From assembly GCF_022965805.1 (NCBI RefSeq), contig NC_133104.1, positions 19,577,071 through 19,641,070 of the forward strand: a stretch of DNA of 64,000 nucleotides, written 5' to 3'. Within the stretch, counting starts at the first letter, position 1. Every line of letters begins with the position of its first letter. Below the pieces are notes generated by a model that was not told the origin of the DNA, made no database searches, and saw only the letters and a program-made list of their open reading frames with translations. Of the stretch, positions 55,970 through 64,000 are shown one piece after another. The translations under genes and the position numbers were made by a program. This DNA is from Primulina eburnea. Its lineage: Eukaryota; Streptophyta; Magnoliopsida; Lamiales; Gesneriaceae.

Positions 55970-58111
55970 TGAAAGCGGACCGGTTACGGTGGCCGGAAAC
56001 GCAACGGAAGCACAAAAATCAAATTATATTATGTAAAATTTCGGCCACCCCATGAAAAATCTTGTGTAATATTTACAAAAATCAAACCATACAAAGGATG
56101 TTAAAGAAATGTACCTATCAACTTTAAAAAGTTGATTGTGGCTCCAACTTTGTTGACTAGCAACAAAGCTCTTGAATGGATGAAGATCTTCAAGCCTCCT
56201 CCTTACTCCAAAATTAAGCCCACCACCAACTAGGTAAATCCCCTCACAATTTGCACTAGAAAAATGTGAGGATTTATCAAAGAGAAGTGTGTGTTCTTAA
56301 ACAATTCAAGAACACAAAGAAGAGAGAAAAATGGGAGAGAATTTTTAGAGCATGTTTCGGCCATCTCATGGTTGAGGGAAGGGAGAATGAATTCAATTCC
56401 TTGTCTTGGTGTTGCAAAAAGCAAAAGTGAAAAGTAGCATGCCTTGCATTATTTTATTAAAAAGTAATCTCCAACCCTTCACCTTCCATGCATGCATATT
56501 ATATAGTTTTTAATCAAATTAAAAACTTTGGACTAAATTTAAATATCTCAAACACATTTGAGACTATTTAAACATTACTTGAATTTACTCAAGTCCCACT
56601 AGTTTAAATAATTATTTTAATTGAGCTCTACAAGACTCAATATTATTTAATTGATCCAACACTTGAATTAATTTAATTATTTGGGCTCTACTAGGCCCAC
56701 TAGTGTTTAATTAATTCAACACTTGAATTAATTTATTTAGTCCATAATAATGTCTATGAAAATCACAATTTTCAATTACATTATTCACTTGGCCAAATTT
56801 TAATTTAGAAACACTTCCATAAATCAAAATTTACATTTCTCTCATAGAAGTCATACTTCTATTTTTCTTTACACTTATAAACTCATTTATAAGTTGTTCA
56901 ACACATTGAACTATTTTCTCCTTTATAGAAGTCATACTTCTAATTTTACTTACGCTTATAAACTCCTTTATAAGCCGTTCAACACATTGAACTATTTTAC
57001 TTCTCATCGGGATTTACAAAGCTAGTACTTGTGTGGCCCTCAATGGTTCATTGATACAACTAGCCGTGGGTTCACATCTCCATGTGATTCGGACTAAACA
57101 TGTCCTTATTCGAGCATACCCCAATTGCTCCATTCTTACTTATCAACTTCTTGATAGTAAGAACGTCAGAACTCAAGTCTGATAGTACCCAACCAATCAC
57201 GTTAAACGCCTAGCAGCATCGCTTACGTGATTCCCTAGGTATCACATGATAGTGCCTGCAAGAACCATTCAATTATGGTTAGCGTACAGTACGGTCCCTT
57301 CAACTCATATATCCCGATCGATTCGACAACCATTGGTTTATCGAGAGTTGTCAATGAATCGATACTATGTGTCATGTCGTAGTTGCATCGATGGTGTAAT
57401 CTATGAAACACCTTTCATAATTACAACCATACTCTGGCCAGAGATTTCAACCTACATACACATGATAACACATAGGATATCCATACCCGAAGGTAAGCGG
57501 TGAATCCCCGACTACAATGCATCGACTCCTATGTGTTTCGACAGAACACCCAACCTTGCCACCTGATGACCCCATGAGAGTCGGTAAACAAGTCAAAGTG
57601 TAATTCTAGCACATAGAGTCTCAATGTTGTCCCGGGTCATAAGGACTAATTCTGTACAACCATAAACTAGGACTTTTCCACTCGATAAGTGAGAACCACT
57701 TGGAAAGTCCTTTTATGGAGGGTTGTTCAGTGCACTCTACAAGGAGCACCTATCTGCACGTTCGGACATCACAATGTCCCCTACCAATGAAACATGGTAC
57801 TCACATCGCAGATACTAGTCTCTAACTCGAGCGGCCTATATCCTTCTTAGTGGCGGCTGAATCGACTAGGAACCGTTTAGAATATACAGTATTACAAATA
57901 TGAGTTTCATGATACTCATCATATGAGCATCTCATATTCTTTCTACTATTTGTATATTCAAGGGCTTTATCTATGCAGCTAGCATGGGTATACAGATAAA
58001 GATGTGCCAAAGTAATAATTTCAAATATTATTAAAATAAAGACTGCTTATACATAGAGTTTCATTGTGAACACTCGGCCAACACTTGGCTCGACGGGCAC
58101 CTACTCTAACA
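55970..58111 (-). repeat. K2 3' LTR (2142 bp)
   Basis: TGAAAGCGG to CTCTAACA; clearly related to the K1 LTR (2149 bp), with scattered substitutions and small indels. The polypurine-rich primer site follows at 58112. Confidence 0.95.
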
Positions 58112-58114
58112 ATC

Positions 58115-60120
58115 TCCCACTTGCACTAGAGCCAACTACCCATATGCATAAAACCCATTGATTCGCGATGCTTGTCGAATAATGGTCTAGGTAAAGGCTT
58201 AGCTAGTGGATCAACAACATAATCTGCGGAGCCGACTTTGTCAATAGACACTTCTCTTCTTTCCACAATCTCTCCGAGGATGTGGTACTTTCTCAATACG
58301 TGTTTGGACTTCTGATGAGACCTTGGCTCCTTTGCTTGAGCAAAAGCTCCCGTGTTGTCTCACAACACCGGGACAGGAGCAACTCCATTAGGAATGACAT
58401 CCAACTCTTAGACGAAATTCCTTATCCAAACAGCCTCCCTTGCTGCATCTTATGCAGCAATGTATTCGGCCTCTGTGCTGGAATCCGTAATATTGTCTTG
58501 CTTGGAACTCTTCCAAGAGACAGCAGCACCATTGGGCACGAATACAAACCTAGAGGTTGACTTCGAGTTATCGATATCGCTTTGGAAGCTAGTGTCGGTA
58601 TAGCCTTCCAATTTCAGTTCTCTACCCCCATAGACCAAGAACAACTTATTGGTCCTTCTCAACAACTTGAGGATGTCTTTCACAGCTTTCAGGTGTGGAA
58701 GACCAGGGTTCGATTGATATCCTTTCACTACACATAGTGCAAACGCCACGTCAGGACGTGTAGATATCATCCCATACATGATATTACCAATTTCCGAAGC
58801 ATACGGAATGCGTGTCATCGTCACTATCTCTGCATCAGTCTCAGGAGACAGACTTGGATAGGGACACGCCATGACACATTGGTAGATGTCCTCTCAAGGA
58901 CGCATCCATCGAGAACCGCTTCACGATGGTATCATGTATGTGAACTGGGTGAGACCAAGCCATCTTTTCGATCTATCTCAATAGATCTGTATCCCAATAC
59001 AAAAGATGCTTCACCCAAGTCCTACATCGAGAACTCACTCGCTAATCATATCTTAGTTGATTGCAACATTCCTACATCATTCCCAATGAGTAGAATGTCA
59101 TCAACATAAAATACCGGGAATGTCACAACACTCCCACTGACCTTCTTATACACACAGGGTCTCTCATGATTCTTAGTAAATCAAACTATTTGATTGTACT
59201 GTCGAATCTGAGGTTCCAACTCCTAGATGCCTGCTTTAGATCATAAATAGATCTTTGAAGTTTGCATACCATATGCTCACTTCCGATAGATATAAACCCT
59301 TCAGGTTTAGACATGTAAATAATTTTCTTAAAATCCCCATTTAAGAAAGTTTGTCTTGACATCCATCTGCCATATCTCATAGTCATACTATGCAGCTATG
59401 GCTAATAAAATCCTTATGGACTTGAGCATTGCGATTGGGAAAAGGTTTCCTCAAAGTCAACTCCTTGTCTTTGAGTACACCCTTTTGCCACCAATCGCGC
59501 CTTGAAGGTCAACACCTTCCCATCCTCCCCAAGTCCCTGTGGGAACAGTTCCCACAGGTGGATCCACAAGATCCTACACTTGGTTCGAATGCATGGAATT
59601 CATCTCAGATTCCATTGCTTCAAGCCACTTGGATGAATCGGCATCAGATAACGCTTTCTTGAAGGTCCTTGGATCACATCCATGGTTAGGCTCATCATGG
59701 CCCTCTTCAAGAAGCAGACCATACCTCATAGGTGGTCTCGAGACTTTCTCGTATATGCTAGGAGCTTGTATCTCCTCTCTTGGCTCATCGGGTGTGGGTT
59801 CTATAATTGTGGGTTTCTCTCGAACCTCTTCGAGTTCTATCATCTGCCTTTTTCTATCCAATAGAAAATCCCTTTCCAAAAAGGTTGCATTCCTAGAAAC
59901 AAACACTTTTGTTTCTTGGGGATGATAGAAATGATATCCAACTTAATTCCTTGGATATCCCACGAAGTAACATAAAATTGATCAACAATCCAATTTATCT
60001 CCCACTTACCTGCTTCACATAAGCAGGGCTCCCCATATTCTAAGATAAGAATATTTGGGAGGCTTACCCATCCATATCTCATATGGTATCTGCCTTTGAA
60101 TGGACATTTAGTAGAATATC
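58115..60120 (-). pseudogene. pol: K2 pol remnant: integrase tail, RT and RNase H
   Basis: Order on the - strand: 60120-59574 integrase tail, linker and RT start (FKKALSDADSSKWLEAMESE); 59386-59186 RT (FISIGSEHMVCKLQRSIYDL); near 59100 the RT catalytic region, frameshifted; 58872-58450 RT connection and RNase H (ASEIGNIMYGMISTRPDVAF, LKLEGYTDTSFQSDIDNSKS, DSSTEAEYIAA); then the RNase H C-terminus. Multiple frameshifts. Same integrase loss as K1. Confidence 0.85.
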
Positions 60121-60218
60121 TTTTACTTTTAAGTTATAGAGATCGTTTTCAAGTTCTCAAGTACCAATTAAACATTCATTCTTGTAAATGTTGCAAACAC
60201 CTTTGCTAAATAAACAAG

Positions 60219-60492
60219 AATATCCATTTTTATCACAATAGAAATGGAAACAATGTTTTACACCAAACAGGTACAAACAAAACATCTCTTAAAATTAACT
60301 TAAAGTCATTGTTCAATAATAAGTAAACATCCTTAATAGCCTTGGCAGCAACTCTTGCTCCATTGCCCATCCTCAAGAAGGTCACACCTTCCTTAAGCTT
60401 CCTACTTCTTCCCATCACCTGTAACCCATTACAGAGATGTGAGTCACAACCGGTATCTAATACCCAAGAAGTAGAGTTAATTAAAATGTTTA
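60219..60492 (-). pseudogene. pol: K2 protease remnant
   Basis: Equivalent to 14860-15133 in K1: the protease DTG region followed by LKEGVTFLRMGNGARVAAKA and LILRDVLFVP, separated from gag by the gag stop codon. Confidence 0.78.
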
Positions 60493-60499
60493 CTTAAAT

Positions 60500-61360
60500 C
60501 TAGAACATACCGTTTCCAGAACACTTCTGGGCAAGATATTCTTTGCAATTTCGCCTCCAATGTCCAGGCTTCTTGCAGTGATGACATACATCATTAGTCT
60601 TGTCAGCCTTAACTGGTCTGGCTGCCTCAACAGGGTTCGGAGATTGCCTCAACAGGGGCACGTTCTTCTCGGGACGTTGGAAAGAACTCTTCTTTCCCTT
60701 CCCATGTGGATCAATCTTCGTACCAGATGAAGAACCCACATAAAGAACCAACTTCTCTTTCTTGATGGTGGATTCAAACGTAACAAGCATGTTCACCAAC
60801 TCCTCAAGGGTCGGTTCCATCTTGTTCATGTTGAAATTCACCACAAAAGGATCAAATGAGCTAGGCAGCGATAACAGCAACACGTCGGTGGTCAACTCCG
60901 AAGGCAAGATCAAATCCATGCCAACGAGCTTGTCCACGAGCCCGATCACCTTTAGGCCATGCTCATGGACCGAGGCCCCATCTCGCATGCGCAAAGTGAT
61001 CAGCTCCTTGACGGTTGCATGCCTAAGAGGACGCGTTTGCTCTCCAAAGAGCTCCTTGAGGTGCAAATGAATGTCAGCAGCATTCTTTGCACCCTCAAAA
61101 CGCCTCTGTAGCTCATCGTTCATAGAAGTCAGCATATAACACCTAGCTATCAAGTCATGGTCACACCATTCCTCGTAAGCCTGCAATTCCTCAGGAGTGC
61201 AGTCAGTCGGAGCCTCAACAGGGGGCGACTGAGTCAGTGTATATGTTACCCTTTCCGAATTTAAGACTATTTTCAAATTTCTTAGCCAAGTGAGGTAATT
61301 AGGTCCAGTTAATATGTGTTTGTCGAGTATTATAGATATCGAATTGCGCATCGAAGACAT
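60500..61360 (-). CDS. gag: K2 Copia Gag protein
   Basis: An intact 286-residue frame with the same start, stop and domains as K1 Gag: capsid-type N-terminal domain and one knuckle CHHCKKPGHWRRNC. About ten residues differ from K1. A GGTATGTT splice-donor-like site (GT at 60510-60509) is kept at the same place near the end of gag. Two independent copies with open gag and broken pol point to selection or trans-mobilisation of a gag-bearing RNA. Confidence 0.9.
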   Translation of the reverse strand: MSSMRNSISIILDKHILTGPNYLTWLRNLKIVLNSERVTYTLTQSPPVEAPTDCTPEELQAYEEWCDHDLIARCYMLTSMNDELQRRFEGAKNAADIHLHLKELFGEQTRPLRHATVKELITLRMRDGASVHEHGLKVIGLVDKLVGMDLILPSELTTDVLLLSLPSSFDPFVVNFNMNKMEPTLEELVNMLVTFESTIKKEKLVLYVGSSSGTKIDPHGKGKKSSFQRPEKNVPLLRQSPNPVEAARPVKADKTNDVCHHCKKPGHWRRNCKEYLAQKCSGNGMF

Positions 61361-63173
61361 TGTCGATTTGTACTGAAAAGTAAAAACAGATAAATGTTGA
61401 TGACTATTTTAAATATTTAGTAAGATATGAAGTTTGGACTTATACTTCATAAATATTTGCTCCCACTGTTTTGACATCTTTCACTACCCTCTAGTGAAAA
61501 CGGGAAACTCCTTTCCTCAGTAGGTACGTAAGGTCCAATTAGCGAATTATGATCCCGAATAATATCAGCCAATCACAAAACCTAAAAGGTAGTTTCCAAT
61601 TGCATCACAATGCAACCCTTAACGTAAACTTTTGTCTCACGTTTGATTAGGACCCAATAATATGACGTCGTTCATCTTCACGTGTCAAGCCTTACCCATC
61701 GATGTTGAACCTTAATGGACGGTCGCCATGAGTTCCCTCAATAATATGAGCCGAAATCATGGGAGTTCCACGTAGTTCACATCACCATGTCAATGGATGT
61801 CACAGCTTTCCGGCACCCAGGGCCCCCCCAATAATATGAGCCGAGCCCCGAGTACGGGTAGCGTTCATCATGCACCCATTGTCGATGGAAGACAAGGAAA
61901 TTATAAACAAATTTATAATTCCCCTTTTCGGGCTTGATATTAATTTTGAATCTTATTCAAAATGAGGGTTTTTAATTTTGAAAGGTCTCATCATTAATTT
62001 TATTTTAAAAGCTCGCCATGTTTGATCGTATGTTTGCCGGATTCATGCAACTTTGTTATTATAATAATAATAACGCACATACTCATTATTTATAACATAT
62101 CATGCATATATCATAAATAGAAAACAATACAAGGATGATCAATCGCCCCAAAACTAATGGCCCGTGTGAGCCAAACACGGGCCTAGGTCCAATCCTAGGG
62201 TAAATGCACGGGATGCAATGCAACTATACTATTACATTAGCATCCAATATTACATGTCTTCGATCTTCATAATCACCAAGGCCACCATCTTCCAATCTTG
62301 ATCTTCCCCTATTCTAATATTTACAAATAAATATCCATGGCACATAGGGATACATCTCATGGGGTGGGAACGGGCCATAAACCAAGCCCACTTTAAAAAT
62401 TGATAATTATTACAATCATACAACACAAATATCCTAGCATACACCTAGCAAATTGGGCTTGGGCTTTTGATCATCCTTCATGCATAATATCACATATCAT
62501 ACACCATCAATTAATTATCACTATAATTAATTGATCCAATATTATATATCTTGATCCAATCACTAACCGCCACAATTATAAATTAAATTAACAAAGTATA
62601 CAAACACCTTTGTCTACTTTCAAATTAATTTATTTATAATCGAATTTCTTGTAAATCACAATTTACTATAAATAATTAAAGTCCAACTTCAATTATTTAT
62701 TTTATGAGAAAACATGTGCAACAATTGTAAATTTAAACTTAAGGGCCCAAAAACCATTTTTCACCAAAAATACTTTGGCCCATTTAAATTTCACAAATTA
62801 TGTTGTCCATCCAATGGCCCAACATCTCAAGGCCCATGACACTTGGATTAACCAAAACACTTTTGGAAACCCTAGCCGTCATCGCCGTCGCCGGAGCTCC
62901 GTCGCCGGATTCCGGCAACAACAAAAAAATTTTTTTTTTTTATTTTAAAAACTAAACATTTCGGGCAGCCCCTCGGGCTGCCCTATGCTGCCCGAAATAT
63001 TCGGGCAGCCCCCTCGGGCAGCCCCTCGGGCTGCCCGAAAAATATTTTTTTTTTTTTTGTTTTTCTTCAAAAATTTCGGCCCTATCAAATCTTGCACCAA
63101 AAAATTTCTCAAGCGGTTAGAAATCGATCTCAACATAATATTACGTAAATATTACACAAAATCCGTAACCTTA
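61361..63173 (-). other. K2 long untranslated leader
   Basis: Equivalent to the K1 leader: AATAATAT(G/C)A motif series at about 61558-61845, telo-box-like AAACCCTAG near 62867, and strong GC-rich inverted repeats (CGGGCAGCCCC / GGGCTGCCCG) at about 62961-63040 between poly-T runs. The hairpin cluster is rearranged relative to K1. No gene recognised. Confidence 0.74.
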
Positions 63174-63185
63174 GCTCGGATACCA
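63174..63185 (-). other. K2 primer-binding site
   Basis: The - strand reads TGGTATCCGAGC, two bases inside the 5' LTR, as in K1. Confidence 0.85.
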
Positions 63186-63187
63186 CT

Positions 63188-64000
63188 TGAAAGCGGACCG
63201 GTTACGGTGGCCGGAAACGCAACGGAAGCACAAAAATCAAATTATATTATGTAAAATTTCGGCCACCCCATGAAAAATCTTGTGTAATATTTACAAAAAT
63301 CAAACCATACAAAGGATGTTAAAGAAATGTACCTATCAACTTTAAAAAGTTGATTGTGGCTCCAACTTTGTTGACTAGCAACAAAGCTCTTGAATGGATG
63401 AAGATCTTCAAGCCTCCTCCTTACTCCAAAATTAAGCCCACCACCAACTAGGTAAATCCCCTCACAATTTGCACTAGAAAAATGTGAGGATTTATCAAAG
63501 AGAAGTGTGTGTTCTTAAACAATTCAAGAACACAAAGAAGAGAGAAAAATGGGAGAGAATTTTTAGAGCATGTTTCGGCCATCTCATGGTTGAGGGAAGG
63601 GAGAATGAATTCAATTCCTTGTCTTGGTGTTGCAAAAAGCAAAAGTGAAAAGTAGCATGCCTTGCATTATTTTATTAAAAAGTAATCTCCAACCCTTCAC
63701 CTTCCATGCATGCATATTATATAGTTTTTAATCAAATTAAAAACTTTGGACTAAATTTAAATATCTCAAACACATTTGAGACTATTTAAACATTACTTGA
63801 ATTTACTCAAGTCCCACTAGTTTAAATAATTATTTTAATTGAGCTCTACAAGACTCAATATTATTTAATTGATCCAACACTTGAATTAATTTAATTATTT
63901 GGGCTCTACTAGGCCCACTAGTGTTTAATTAATTCAACACTTGAATTAATTTATTTAGTCCATAATAATGTCTATGAAAATCACAATTTTCAATTACATT
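63188..64000 (-). repeat. K2 5' LTR, start only (cut by window edge)
   Basis: Begins TGAAAGCGG and matches 55970-56782 without differences seen by eye. The remaining roughly 1.3 kb lies beyond the window. Confidence 0.94.

Larger units (their letters stand above)
55970..64000 (-). mobile_element. K2: Ty1/Copia element with integrase deletion, runs off the window
   Basis: Same family and orientation as K1: left (3') LTR 55970-58111, pol remnant, gag 60500-61360, leader, primer-binding site and the start of the 5' LTR at 63188. The two LTRs look identical by eye over the part visible. The expected TSD is GAAAA (55965-55969). It shares the missing integrase region with K1, so the deletion came before both insertions. 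Confidence 0.93.

Overview
This window is plant nuclear heterochromatin made almost entirely of LTR retrotransposons nested inside one another. I found no host gene, tRNA, rRNA or CRISPR array. The plant assignment rests on chromovirus-type Ty3/Gypsy polyproteins, Ty1/Copia elements primed by initiator-tRNA-Met-like sites, long LTRs and 5-bp target-site duplications (TSDs). The host species cannot be named from the sequence. Element names (T, N, K, GA, L) are mine.

Layout. T1 (Ty3, Tekay/Del-like, + strand) covers 1-24024. Its 5' end lies left of the window, and it is split by N1 (1824-9958, - strand, gag-only Ty3) and K1 (10602-19962, - strand, Copia). T1 itself sits in the 5' LTR of T2 (24025-41981, +). 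T2 also carries N2 (25864-33831, +, gag-only Ty3) in its gag gene and three tandem copies of its reverse transcriptase. T2 sits in the integrase gene of T3 (41982-44831, +; only its 3' end is visible). T3 sits in GA, a tandem array built from an integrase-core fragment (44832-45595 and 53695-54932), which N3 (45596-53689, +, gag-only Ty3) also splits. GA is followed by L1 (54933-55969, -), an LTR piece of another Gypsy-like element, interrupted by K2 (55970 to beyond 64000, -, Copia). The order of insertion is GA, then T3, T2, T1 and last N1/K1: five levels deep. TSDs are visible for N1 (AGATG), K1 (AGAAG), N2 (ATTGT) and N3 (GATGA).

Function. T1, T2 and T3 encode or once encoded Gag, protease, reverse transcriptase, RNase H and a D,D,E integrase with a GPY/F module and a chromodomain-like tail. 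T1 and T2 carry nonsense codons. N1-N3 keep a gag frame, but their pol region is a colinear, heavily decayed relic of the same polyprotein. K1 and K2 keep an intact Copia gag and have lost the integrase core. These elements would need proteins supplied in trans.

The most interesting signals are in the LTRs of the T/N families. Just upstream of each TATA box lies an array of short palindromes in pairs 22-23 bp apart, with two unrelated palindrome types in the same layout. The long leaders share candidate splice signals and hairpins whose arms differ between elements in compensating ways.
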